Shown: positions 32,762 to 42,623 of the stretch, one piece after another
Layout of the letters: each line of letters opens with the position of its first letter
Position numbering within the stretch: position 1 is the first letter of the stretch
Assembly (NCBI GenBank): GCA_963281255.1
Contig: OY725494.1
Coordinates: forward strand, 943,934 to 1,007,933
DNA: 64,000 nucleotides
Origin: Aphrocallistes beatrix
Lineage: Eukaryota; Porifera; Hexactinellida; Sceptrulophora; Aphrocallistidae
Direction: 5' to 3'
Position numbers and translations under genes: made by a program
The notes under the pieces: generated by a model
The model's database searches: none
What the model was told of the DNA's origin: nothing
What the model saw: only the letters and a program-made list of their open reading frames with translations

Positions 32762-33001
32762 TCAATCGTGACCTGAGAACTCTTCCACGTTTTTCAACGT
32801 CGCTGCTCTCTTCATTACAACTTTAACAGCTTCCATATCCGTAACAGAGTGATTTATATAGTTTGGAAGGAGCTGTATTACTTTCTTCTCCGAAGCTTCG
32901 TCTGTGCGAATGTGCTGGGTTCCACTTTCAAAAAGAACTCGCCAGTCAGAAATCCTATCCCCTTGCAATAGCGCTGGTATTGAGAGCGGAGCGGCCGCCA
33001 T
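32762..33001 (-). pseudogene. Gag N-terminal remnant
   Basis: A 79-codon frame beginning MAAAPLSIPALLQGDRISDW, 24 bases inside the 5' LTR, consistent with a gag start. It runs out at about the point where pol-side sequence begins, so capsid, nucleocapsid and protease are deleted. Confidence 0.6.
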
Positions 33002-33025
33002 TGTGACTTTATATTAACGTATTTA

Positions 33026-33236
33026 TGTGACAATGTTGATTAGGAATTTATTAATCTACTGATAGAATAAATGCCAAGTGAACAAAGAGAGAAATATGTA
33101 ATAAGAAAGGACTAAATAGGAACCTAAACTGAACAAATAAATACTGTGTATGATATCCGACTAGTTGGGTGGTCTAACAGAGTAAACTAAGTGTATCTAG
33201 TTTCTAGTAGTTCAACTCGACAATTACTTTATTTCA
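33026..33236 (-). repeat. 5' LTR of the Ty3-type element
   Basis: 211 bp, nearly identical to 29780-29985. The bases next to it (TAAATACGTTAATATAAAG on the minus strand) do not match an obvious tRNA primer site. Confidence 0.8.
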
Positions 33237-33692
33237 GTAACTCTGACAACTAGTCTAAAATCAGTTGTTTTGTCTACGAATTATAAATGCGGTTTGCAAA
33301 TATTATCTTCTTTCTAAATTTGTTAAATGGATTGTCAGTTTCTTAAGATTATTTTAGTGTTTAAAATTGAACAAACCCAACGCTAAAAGATATATTTGTA
33401 TATACATATTTAATAACTTTTTTAGCCTCATGACTTGATTCAATTGAATATCTACATAATACTTGTATGTAATCTGATCAATCTTTGCTTTGTCCAGTTC
33501 AACTTTGCTCTGCGCACACGTGAACTATTAGTTTAGTTGATTTTTATTTAAATATAATTAATATTCTAAATGAAGGGTAATAAATACATAAAATTGTTAA
33601 AAAGACCCAGAAAACTATAGTATACTCAGGCGAAGGTATTTAAATAATGAATTCAGGTTGTCCAAATGAAAATAGTAAATATTATACGTATA
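33237..33692. other. Spacer, no gene
   Basis: AT-rich and unique. Confidence 0.3.
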
Positions 33693-34952
33693 TCAAAATA
33701 TCTGAAGACATTCTTGGTTACCTTGACAAACTACTATTACTCTTCCTTGATTGTCTACAGCAACTCCCATAGGATGTTTAGAAGTGTTTATCTTGTGAAT
33801 CAATTCAAAATCAGAATTGAAGATTTGAATAGAATTAGAACTATAGTCAGAAATGAGAATATTATTAGAATTATCAACGAAGAAACAATATGAATTAACA
33901 ACTTGCATTCCTTCTCCTCTAGAAACGACACTCTTCTGTAGTATGAAATTGTAGTCATACAAATGTATACAAGGGTTAGACTGATCCAGAATAAAGATGT
34001 ATTCTTTAGACATTTTCACATCATGGGGATGTTTTAATTTACCAGCGCCAAACTGAGATTTGAATTGAAGTTCTTTAGAAATTATTTGAATACGATTGTT
34101 ATGACAATCACAAATGTAAAAATCTCCATTCGATACATTACAAGCAAGACCATATGGGTCATTAAATTCAACATTACCTTTCCCATATTTCCCAATCTTA
34201 GAAACAAAATGACCATAAAGTTGATAACTAAGAATATAGTAATTGGCATATCCACCATTAGAGATCAGGATAATATCTCCACTAATAACTAAACCTTGAG
34301 GATATAACCTCTTTCCTTCACCATCACTATCTCCAAATTTGAATAATATCTTTCCAGAGCCATCAAATACTTTTACGCATTCATTGCCGCAATCTGCAAC
34401 ATAAATGTTACCAGTTTTATTACCAACAATCACTCCCCATGGATTGTACAGTTGTTCAATTTCACTACCTTTCGCACAAACACTCACTACAGGGTGTACT
34501 TTACTCTTATAATCAACACATTCAACACTACTTCTCACCTTTTCTACTAACTTACCCAACTTGTTTAATTCCGCAAACATTCCATTGTTATCACAAACCA
34601 AATGAACCATTTTAGGTTCTGCAGGAAACTTAATTGAATTGATTTCGTTCTCAGTTAATTTGATAATATGTTTGTGGAATTTTTTGATTGAGGATTTTTG
34701 TAATTGGTATTCTAATAACTTTTTCGATTCTTCGAGTGTTCTCTTACTTTTGTTTTGTTTTTGAACCTCATCTCGATAAGAGTAATAAGATTCTAGAATG
34801 ATATCCAACTGTTTTAAAAGTTTACTTTCTCTCGCTTTCACACAATCAATCATTTCAATAAATTTATGTTTGATTTGTTCTCTAACTCTCCTCAGTTCTA
34901 ACACAAAATTGTCTTCTCCATGATCTGATGGAGTAGAATTAGCTGAAGCCAT
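33693..34952 (-). CDS. Coiled-coil plus NHL beta-propeller protein (TRIM-NHL-like without RING)
   Basis: A single-exon protein of 419 residues. Residues about 15-140 are charged and helical, a coiled coil rich in Lys and Glu. From 165 onward come about six NHL-type blades with the signature P-x-G-(LIV)-x(3)-N-x-G-(DN)-(IF)-Y-(IV)-(AC)-D, for example NPWGVIVGNKTGNIYVADCG and DPYGLACNVSNGDFYICDCH. These are followed by PHDVKMSKEYIFILDQ, YCFFVDNSNNILISD and a last strand HPMGVAVDNQGRVIVVCQ. The layout is the tail half of TRIM-NHL proteins, where the propeller binds RNA or protein partners. There is no RING or B-box, so ligase activity is not supported. Five decayed relatives lie in the window. 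The upstream block (near 35030, AGATATACTAGATATAAAAT) is also duplicated near 47180. Confidence 0.85.
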   Translation of the reverse strand: MASANSTPSDHGEDNFVLELRRVREQIKHKFIEMIDCVKARESKLLKQLDIILESYYSYRDEVQKQNKSKRTLEESKKLLEYQLQKSSIKKFHKHIIKLTENEINSIKFPAEPKMVHLVCDNNGMFAELNKLGKLVEKVRSSVECVDYKSKVHPVVSVCAKGSEIEQLYNPWGVIVGNKTGNIYVADCGNECVKVFDGSGKILFKFGDSDGEGKRLYPQGLVISGDIILISNGGYANYYILSYQLYGHFVSKIGKYGKGNVEFNDPYGLACNVSNGDFYICDCHNNRIQIISKELQFKSQFGAGKLKHPHDVKMSKEYIFILDQSNPCIHLYDYNFILQKSVVSRGEGMQVVNSYCFFVDNSNNILISDYSSNSIQIFNSDFELIHKINTSKHPMGVAVDNQGRVIVVCQGNQECLQIF

Positions 34953-35288
34953 AAATTGAATCTAGGTCAAAAGTAAAAAACAAGAAATTATGCTTATTGA
35001 TAGAACAGTTATTGATCATTCACTATTAGCTAGATATACTAGATATAAAATATCAGCCTATTTAGAAGTAGAGTTCACAACAATGATTTCTTCAACAGTG
35101 AAATAAAGAAGGTTTACTCATATTGCATTAATGATTACATTCGTCAATATAAGTAAATAGTGACTGTCGCATGTCATTTCGCGAGGACCCATTCGAACAA
35201 AATGGAAATTATATTCAATAATGGTTCCCAAGGCGAATTGATAATGCAAGCAAGAAAATAAAAAAAGAGGATACACTGTAAAGCGTAA
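34953..35288. other. Upstream region of the NHL gene
   Basis: No gene. The first 150 bp are shared with the NHL fragment at 46960-47220, which suggests that promoter and gene were copied together. Confidence 0.4.
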
Positions 35289-35459
35289 GCGGAACTTTCG
35301 TCCCCGGAATTTTTGCCTCATTAGAGACTAAAATAAACGGGCACTAATATGTAAAGAACGGAAAGTGAGGCTTTTGGAGTGGAGTATGTTTGAAAAAAAG
35401 GTGAAAATGAGGCATTTTTATTGTGCGAAAGGGGTATTTCAGGGGGACGAAAGTTCCGC
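35289..35459. mobile_element. Short inverted-repeat element (GCGGAACTTTCG type)
   Basis: Inverted ends GCGGAACTTTCGTCCCC and GGGGACGAAAGTTCCGC, 171 bp. A diverged one-ended relative starts at 51489. No clear target duplication. Confidence 0.6.
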
Positions 35460-35547
35460 CATTTATTGTAAAGAGTGTCCAAAATGGTGGTAGGTTGAAC
35501 ACTACTAACTCATAGCATGGAAAAATTTTTAACATAATAACTACAAG

Positions 35548-37006
35548 CATAGCCTACTATAATAAGGCCTCAGAGTAACTTGCGAATTTGGCACTAGGGA
35601 TGCAGTAGAAGATGGTTGAAGAAATACATGAGCTGCCTTAAATCATTAACAAAGCCCAATAGAGATTAGGAATGTATTACCAGCATATATAAATATGGTG
35701 TCAAAGCACCCATATCCGTTGTGAAAATTTAGATTAGTCATCAAATGATTGCGCCACAGGCTATATTTGGGTCAAATTTAGTGATTTTCAGAGGTCGTTT
35801 GAGGGCACTTCTAAGTGTTTTTATTATAGTTTTTCGCATAGAACTGAGAAGTGAATGTGTTAATACTCAAAATTTGGAATTTTTTCATGGAATGTTCTTA
35901 CATTCCAGTGTGGCTATGGAAACGTGTTTTGGTCAGTTGGGGCTATATCTTGAAAACAGCGATAGTTAGACATTCAAATTTAATCCCATTTGATAGCAAA
36001 TAGGCTACTTCCTATTAAGCTATAATACAATTTCTATGTCTTAATTCAATAATTTACGAGTTATTAGACAATTTATCATATTGGTCACATTTGGTAATTT
36101 GTCGAATACCGTATTTCCCTGAATAAGCGCCGGTTTGAATAAGCGCCGGGTCTAAAGGGTGAGCGAAATAAATAAGCGCCGGGGCTCGAATAAGCGTCGG
36201 ACGCCGGAGCATTTTAGTTCTCTGAAAATCATATCAAACTAGTATTCTCAGTAGTGGCATAGATAGAAGTGCTTTTTGAAACATTACATTATCCTTTTTT
36301 AATAGAACTAACATTCTCAGTTGTGGCAAAAATAAAAGTGCCAGTCAATGTAGTAAACAAAAAAAAGAGCGCCGGGTCAAAATAGCGAATGAAAAAAATA
36401 AGCGCCGGGGCTTGAATAAGCGCCGGTTCGAATAAGCGCCGGGTCTAAAGGGTGCACGAAATAAATAAGCGCCCGGGCGCTTATTCGAAGCAATACGGTA
36501 TCTCGTAAACCATTGAATTTAGACATAGAAATTGTATTATAGCTTAATAGGAAGTAGCCTATTTGCTATCAAATGGGATTAAATTTGAATGTCTAGCTAT
36601 CGCTATTTTCAAGATATAGCCCCAACTGACCGAAACACGTTTCCATAGCAACACTGGAATGTAAGAACATTCCATGAAAAAATTCCAAATTTTTAGTATT
36701 AACACATTCACTTCTCAGTTCTATGCGAAAAACTTTGTAATAAAAACACTTAGAAGTGCCCTTAAACGACCTCTGAAAATCACTAAATTTGACCCAAATA
36801 TAGCCTGTGGCGCAATCATTTGATTACTAATCTAAATTTTCACAACGGATATGGGTGCTTTGACACCATATTTATATATGCTGGTAATACATTCCTAAGC
36901 TCTATTGTGCTTTGTTAATGATTTAAGGCAGCTCATGTATTTCTTCATCCATCTTCTACCGCATCCCTGGTAAGTTACTCTTAGGCCTTATATGTAGTAG
37001 GCTATG
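35548..37006. mobile_element. CATAGCCTAC palindrome family, best-delimited copy
   Basis: Ends CATAGCCTACTATAATAAGG and, inverted, GTAGTAGGCTATG, with perfect 7-bp duplications CTACAAG (35541-35547 and 37007-37013). Two near-identical arms of about 530 bp form an almost perfect palindrome whose centre holds another element (36109-36498). Non-coding. Confidence 0.85.
36109..36498. mobile_element. CCGTATT...AATACGG TA-target element nested at the palindrome centre
   Basis: Starts CCGTATTTCCCTGAATAAGC and ends GCGCTTATTCGAAGCAATAC then GG, with TA duplicated at 36107-36108 and 36499-36500. Removing it restores the GAATATCTCG-type centre seen in the copy at 16880. A sister copy is at 43204-43508. 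Many GAATAAGCGCCGG words, no transposase. Confidence 0.85.
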
Positions 37007-37013
37007 CTACAAG

Positions 37014-37864
37014 CTTCACCTGCTTGCGATGTGCCAATTTGGCTAAAAGTATTTCTACTTCAGTGAGAGAGAAATTTACTACAAACGAAATAAAAGCAAA
37101 TATATTTTGATCTCCAAGAATAGCTTCCCATAGACGAGATGGGAGAGTCTTTCACATTTCTTTTGTTTGTAATGTTAATCTCGAATTCTGTCTGCGGAGA
37201 TTTTTTCAGCACTAATTATTAGTAATTAAATTCTAAATGAAATATTTGTACGTACAATAAAACGTGGATCTAGATTTTACTATGCATCGTTATGTCATCA
37301 TGATGACGTTTGCATAATATTGTAGAAACTTCCATATTGAAGATTTGATAACGCAGAAATTTTACTAGATCAATCTTTTATATTAAATTAGGTGACGATT
37401 ACGTGTAACATTCTTAAATGCAAAATAGGTTTGCGTACGGATGTCCCATTTAATGAGAGTGGAATAGATTTTAATTGAAGTCACCATCTACTTTTGGAGT
37501 GAACATCAACAGCCTCCAATGTGACAACCGGACTTTGTTTCTGATATAACTGACTCATTTAGTCTTTATGTTACGCAATTGTTTAACCCTTGCACAAATG
37601 CATTATGGATCTGTAGGTTAATAATTATCATTGTTAATGTTTTTGCATATACATTGTGAAAATGATTTCATATGCAATGCATTTAAAAGTGTTATTAATT
37701 AATATGAGAAATTCTTTTACGCTGCGATAATCTATTCATCAACTTACTACCTTGTAATATTGGTAAAAAATGATCAGTCTACAAACTCCTCCACTATCTT
37801 ACAGGCGACTAAGCAATTCATTGCAAATAGTATTCTACACACAAGATTTCTTATTATAATTAGA
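37014..37864. other. Intergenic, no gene
   Basis: Unique AT-rich sequence with no recognised motif. Confidence 0.35.
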
Positions 37865-37941
37865 CAAGCGCGCTTCGCTTGCTTGCGCTGCGCGGCTGGC
37901 AGACATTTTGTGTAGGCCAGAGGCGCCCTGCGGGCGCCTGT
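37865..37941 (+). repeat. GC-rich hairpin module, copy 5
   Basis: CAAGCGCGCTTCGCTTGCTT, then CAGACATTTTGTGTA (a damaged stem) and GCGCCCTGCGGGCGC. Confidence 0.75.
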
Positions 37942-37984
37942 TGTCACCATTGATTAATTATATGGGAGATAACATCTCTAAATA

Positions 37985-38065
37985 GTTTGCACGGTTCGTT
38001 TGCTTGTGCTTCGCGGCTTACAGACACTGCTTGTCCGTAGAATCGACTTGTGGGCGCCTAGTTTT
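37985..38065 (+). repeat. GC-rich hairpin module, copy 6, diverged
   Basis: Recognisable by TTGTGCTTCGCGGCTTACAG, ACACTGCTTGTCCG and TGTGGGCGCCTAG. Many C-to-T type changes. Confidence 0.6.
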
Positions 38066-38324
38066 ACTCTATAATTTGTTACGCAATAATTTAATATTGA
38101 TTACTCTCACTAATTAATGGCCACATTAAGTAGGGTGAAATTGAACTATCATGTTAGATTATCTTTTCGTTCCATATCTTAATTCCATTTATTAGCAATT
38201 AAACTAATTTATGAGTTGATATTTTATTTATTGTCTTTACATGATTATAATGATTTATCAGAAAAATATAGAAATAAATATATCAATATTAATGATCAAG
38301 TAATAACACGTCTGGTTTGATATC

Positions 38325-38675
38325 AGTGATCGAGTAGTTCCATCTATCGCAACACTGTAAGTGATCGAGTAGTTCCATCTGTTGCGACACTGTAAGTGAT
38401 CGAGTAGCTCCATCTGTTGCGACACTGTAAGTGATCGAGTAGTTCCATCTGTTACAACACTGTAAGTGATCGAGTAGCTCCATCTGTTGCGACACTGTAA
38501 GTGATCGAGTAGTTCCATCTGTTGCGACACTGTAAGTGATCGAGTAGTTCCATCTGTTGCGACACTGTAAGTGATCGAGTAGTTCCATCTGTTGCGACAC
38601 TGTAAGTGATCGAGTAGTTCCATCTGTTGCAACACTGTAAGTGATCGAGTAGCTCCATCTGTTGCATCACCCTAA
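38325..38675. repeat. 35-bp minisatellite, about ten units
   Basis: Unit AGTGATCGAGTAGTTCCATC plus TGTTGCGACACTGTA. Because 35 is not a multiple of three and the unit has no stop in three minus-strand frames, it produces several overlapping open frames that are not genes. Units differ by one or two bases. Confidence 0.9.
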
Positions 38676-38744
38676 GTAATCGAAAATATCTATTGGATAT
38701 GATGGGATTCTTATCTCATTAAATTAATGTATTTAATTGAAGGC

Positions 38745-38771
38745 AGCGCAAGCAAGCGAAGCGCGCTTGTG
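38745..38771 (-). repeat. GC-rich hairpin module, copy 7, end only
   Basis: AGCGCAAGCAAGCGAAGCGC followed by GCTTG. Only the terminal part is present. Confidence 0.65.
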
Positions 38772-38819
38772 TAATTAATAACTGCTAAATTATCAAATGA
38801 AGCTATTAGCATTCTGTCT

Positions 38820-38866
38820 AGAAAAAGTTATTAACCAACCATCAAAAAAGGTTAATAACTTTTTCT
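38820..38866. repeat. Perfect 17-bp-stem hairpin
   Basis: AGAAAAAGTTATTAACC at 38820-38836 pairs with its exact inverse at 38850-38866 across a 13-base A-rich loop. No adjacent gene uses it. Confidence 0.6.
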
Positions 38867-38902
38867 ATATTTAAAAATGCTTCTCCATACCTTTGTTTAG
38901 GT

Positions 38903-39262
38903 CAGTGGTTCTCAACCGGGGTGCCGCGGCACCCTGGGGTGCCATTTGCTTCCTCTAGGGGTGCCGCAGGCCTTACCACACTTACATACTGCTTTATTTT
39001 ATTTTCTATTGATACCATTGTCAATGTTGAATTTGATGATTGTCCTCTGACAATCCTCTGGAATAATTTATTACACAATATTCACAATAATTTCCTAGTT
39101 TATTAATTAGTTATTCTATAATAAAGTCGTAATAATTCAAATCAATCTCCACTTTTACTATCACTTGTTCATTGGCCTGCCCCTAAGTCAAATTAAGGGG
39201 TGCCGCTGAAAGGTATAAGTTTAGAAAGGGTGCCGCGAGAAGCAAAAGGTTGAGAAATACTG
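38903..39262. mobile_element. Non-autonomous hAT element
   Basis: Ends CAGTGGTTCTCAACCGGGG and AAAAGGTTGAGAAATACTG. Perfect 8-bp duplications GTTTAGGT lie at 38895-38902 and 39263-39270. GGGGTGCCGC words at both ends, AT-rich middle. Confidence 0.9.
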
Positions 39263-39385
39263 GTTTAGGTTCTTGGAAATCATAATGTTTCTAAATTTAA
39301 AGAATCGCAAAGTCCCTGCCCCGTTATTGTCGCTGGAAGGGAAATGTTGGCGCCTATGGTTGACATGCAATGTCATCGCCATGTA

Positions 39386-39589
39386 TTAAATATATTGTTG
39401 GTTCAATAGATCTCTATTTATCTCGAGTTGGCTAAATATAAAACTATTTTCGTTCACTTCGCTTATATCCAAGGAATTTACATATCTATGCCCTGTAGGA
39501 AGAAATAACTTGGGAATTAGTCGATCGTGATAAAGAAGTTCGCGACCCCGATCTAGATCATTTTTCCGATCGTTTTTGCTACTTGACAT
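39386..39589 (-). CDS. Hypothetical small protein
   Basis: 67 codons from an ATG (MSSSKNDRKNDLDRGRELLY onward), polar and charged, with codon use not obviously random (several CGATCG words). No homology recognised, no intron signals. It could be an exon remnant or chance. Confidence 0.2.
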   Translation of the reverse strand: MSSSKNDRKNDLDRGRELLYHDRLIPKLFLPTGHRYVNSLDISEVNENSFIFSQLEINRDLLNQQYI

Positions 39590-39655
39590 ATCATTTTTAT
39601 CGGTAAAATTAGAAATACTAATTAAACATAGCTATCAGAATGCATAATAGTTATT

Positions 39656-40365
39656 TAAATTCGTCAAATGGTGTGAAAATATACACATACCCTTTTTTTA
39701 TTGCTATATATAAGTAGACTATAATCGAATTTAGATATCTGCCTATTATTACTTTCAAGCCCGCTTCGCTTAGTTTCGCTGCGCGGCTTGCGGATACTGT
39801 GTGTCCGAAGAGTCGCCCTGTGGGCGCCTGGAGTTACTCTATCTATCCTATTTTGTTTTGTTTTTTTTACTTTTATATAAATATTGTAAACAAAATTTGA
39901 CGAATAATTTCTCTTATAGATCTGAAAATATAATATTCTAAATCTACACCCCTGAAAACCCCATGTCAAATGTTGGAAGCCAGTCTCTAGTATATTTTCA
40001 AATTTCGTAAAATGGTGTGAAAATATGCACATAATTTTTTTTTATTGCTATTAACTCTAATACTTTTAAGATATCAAACATAGGTTGTGGCTTTGAAGCA
40101 TTGATAACAATGACAATCTATTGTTGTGTCGTACAATGATTTCTATTGTGATAGTGTAGTAATATATGTAGTATAGAAAAGGTGTGAAAATTTGTTTTCC
40201 ATTTTTTTGCAGGTGTGAAAATTTCGCTTAGATCTTAGACTTTAATCGTAGTCATATCATTTGACACCTATATGCCAATTTTCATATCTCTACGACTCAC
40301 CAATTCTTCAATCAATTCGGACAAACACACACAATAAATCCTAGCGTTTTAATATATAAGATTAC
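39656..40365 (+). repeat. GGTGTGAAAAT-family composite repeat, most complete copy
   Basis: Order: TCAAATGGTGTGAAAATATA, GC-rich module (39762-39836), AT-rich monomer with AACCCCATGTCAAATGTTGG, a second TAAAATGGTGTGAAAATATG, AATGACAATCTATTGTTGTG, AGGTGTGAAAATTTCGC, CATTTGACACCTATATGCC, and the ending AATCCTAGCG plus T run. It gives the parts order against which other copies can be read. No coding capacity. Confidence 0.75.
39762..39836 (+). repeat. GC-rich hairpin module, copy 8
   Basis: CGCTTCGCTTAGTTTCGCTG, GCGGATACTGTGTGTCCG and CGCCCTGTGGGCGCCTGG, lying inside the composite repeat. Confidence 0.75.
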
Positions 40366-40770
40366 TTTAAACTTATTGCTTTGAAGTATCATTAACAATG
40401 ACAGTCTATTGTAGTGTCGTACAATGATTTCTATAGTGACATCACATCTCTAGAGATTACATTTTGAATATATAATAACAATGAATCTCAGTTATTATTA
40501 TAGTGTCATAATCATAACTGGGGTTCATTGTTATTACGAATATTTCTTTTTGAAGGGTTATGTCTGCTAACTATTCAGGAGCTACGCTATTGATCTGTCC
40601 AGTGGCTCTTTTAGTAATATCGTTTTCACTCAAGTACATGCATCTTTTGTTTGCGCACACAGCTAAAATCGCGATATGGCTTCACTTTTCAGAATACTGT
40701 GAAAGTAGTATAAATAGACAGTTGTGAGGTGCTATTACTAAAAAAATTATTTTGGGTAAAAATATCAGCA
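40366..40770. other. Upstream region of the LRR pseudogene
   Basis: No gene. A loose inverted pair AACAATGAA...TTCATTGTTATT spans 40476-40536. Confidence 0.35.
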
Positions 40771-41960
40771 ATGAAATTTACACAGAGAGTACTCTGTTTG
40801 TATTGCCATTGTGTTGTTATTATTGTTTTTTTCCCTATTGTTTATGCCAATTGTTGGGTGAGTGTCCCACCTCACAAAGTGGTTTATCAGAACCAGTATG
40901 CTTCATGAAAGATAGTATAATATCTACTTTTTGTACTAAGAATATTGCTAATTCAGACTTTTCAAGTCTGTCTTTTTCGAGATTTAACCATGTTACGATA
41001 TCGATAGAATTAAGCACTGTAGTAAGCAGTGTTTGTATTTATAACCACATTGGGAATAAATTGAGGATAGGTGCATCTTTATACAGTTAATGGGCGACTC
41101 AATTGAGAATACATAATGGAAATGTATATATTCGTCCTAACCTTTTCAATCTATTTCCTGAACTCAAATCCATAAATCTGAACTCAGTTCAGTTTCATTA
41201 CTTTCCACACATTTCTGAATCTAATAAGCTATTAACCACTCGGTATATTGATGACTTTGCTATTCAAGGTATTGATGAAAAAACATTTAGTTCGAGTCGC
41301 GTGAGTGGTTGGTTTATCATATCTCAAATATATTTATTAGTCTCTGAATGAATTTACAAACCTAGCACATCGGACATTTTCAGGCCTCAATGCTCTTGCC
41401 TATCTGTACTTGAGACGATTCTACATTCCTAACCCAAAACTAATATTCTCACCTCTCAGTAGTTTGAAGGAGTTTCACTATGAAGCATCTGGATTAACTG
41501 ACATTTCATTTCTGAAACAGACTTCAGCACTTTATGGATTGAACTATTTGTCATTCGTCAATAACAGTATTACTTCATTAATAGCAATACATTTTTACAT
41601 TATAAAGACTTTTCATCATGCAAAATAACCAAATATCACTATTAGAAAATGATTGCTTCAATGGACTGAGTTATGTCTTGAATATTTAACCCAATTTTAA
41701 TACTGCTAACTTCAACAACCTTCCATTAAACTGTGATTGTGCTAATAAATGGATGTCAATCATAAATTTGACTGTCTACGACACTGGTTGTACAACTCCC
41801 TACAACATTCTGGTAAATCTACAACAGATCCATATATCTATGTCAACTGCACTCAAGAGTTATCTTATCAATGATTCAATAGCTCTGTCCGTTGTCCTGA
41901 AGGTAGCTATTGTCAGGACACATTAAACAACTACACTTGTGTCTGTTAGAAAGCGAATCA
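40771..41960 (+). pseudogene. Secreted LRR/EGF-like protein pseudogene
   Basis: A signal peptide (MKFTQRVLCLYCHCVVIIVF) leads, after a frameshift near 40850, to GECPTSQSGLSEPVCFMKDS, a Cys-bearing N-cap. LRR segments follow: RPNLFNLFPELKSINLNSVQ, ALAYLYLRRF, PLSSLKEFHYEASGLTDISF and LLENDCFNGLSY. Then comes an LRR C-cap, NLPLNCDCANKWMSIINLTV with TGC, and an EGF-like piece, CPEGSYCQDTLNNYTCVC. Lesions include TAA at 41088-41090, a stop at 41349-41351 and later frame changes near 41625 and 41820. The domain order fits an extracellular receptor or matrix protein. No membrane helix is preserved. Confidence 0.75.
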
Positions 41961-42239
41961 TTTGTTCGCAACACCCCTAAATATGTTTGTTAGCTATAAC
42001 CAGATAACATAAAGTCAAAACAACACTACACCATAGCATTCTAATACACTAAGGCACTGGCACTGCATGTACCATGGATGGGTTAATGCCGTTCAATGTA
42101 GATTTTGGAAAATTGTGTTTAGCATCAATTATATCATTCTAATATGAAACAATAGTAAGATCCGAATATGTTATTGACTATGTTAACCCAGTATTACCCA
42201 ATCTAATCGCCTAGACTAAATTTTGAGAATATAATAGAT

Positions 42240-42600
42240 GTTTATTGACAATTCTAAGGTAAATTACAAACAAATCAGGTAGTTCAACAATCACAATAAC
42301 AACATTAAAACACCAACAAAAGCAGTACACATCTAGTATCTTCAATTGTAATGAGTAATGAGGTCAAGTACAGAATGACATCTAGTGTCGTTAATGAGTA
42401 ATGAGGTTAGAATACATCGTACATCTAGTATGTTGAATGAGGTAAGTACACATCTAGGTCGTATCTTTAGTGAAGATAAGTATACATGAGGATATAGTAC
42501 ACGTAGGCACATCTAGCATAAATCTTGATTGCACTGAGGTAAATTGTGTAGGAATTAAGTGAGGGTCTTTTGAATATCATCAGGTCAGCTATAAGAGATA
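42240..42600. repeat. Imperfect short tandem repeats
   Basis: Words ACACATCTAGTAT and AATGAGTAATGAGGT recur at roughly 45-60 bp spacing within the P-like element. Confidence 0.45.
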
Positions 42601-42623
42601 AGTACGAATTAGATACTAATTTT

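Larger units (their letters stand above)
29780..33236 (-). mobile_element. Degenerate Ty3-type LTR retrotransposon
   Basis: Two LTRs (29780-29985 and 33026-33236) flank a minus-strand internal region with a gag remnant, reverse transcriptase, a truncated RNase H and integrase. Most of gag and all of protease are missing, and several frameshifts interrupt pol, so it cannot move on its own. The LTRs differ by a few substitutions and a short indel (near 29884 against 33131). The flanks AGTAG and GTAAC do not form a clear duplication. Confidence 0.85.

Noticed and set aside
29775-33241. 5-bp target duplication of the LTR element
   Set aside because: AGTAG and GTAAC do not match. Shifting by one base gives 4 of 5, which is not convincing.
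38258-38670. Three overlapping minus-strand open frames of 72-125 codons with repeated QQMELLDHLQC-like peptides
   Set aside because: They are produced by a 35-bp minisatellite that lacks stops in three frames. The peptide repeats simply mirror the DNA repeat.
38325-38675. Possible CRISPR array
   Set aside because: Units are head-to-tail with no unique spacers, and the genome is eukaryotic. The same holds for the arrays at 27959 and 59068.
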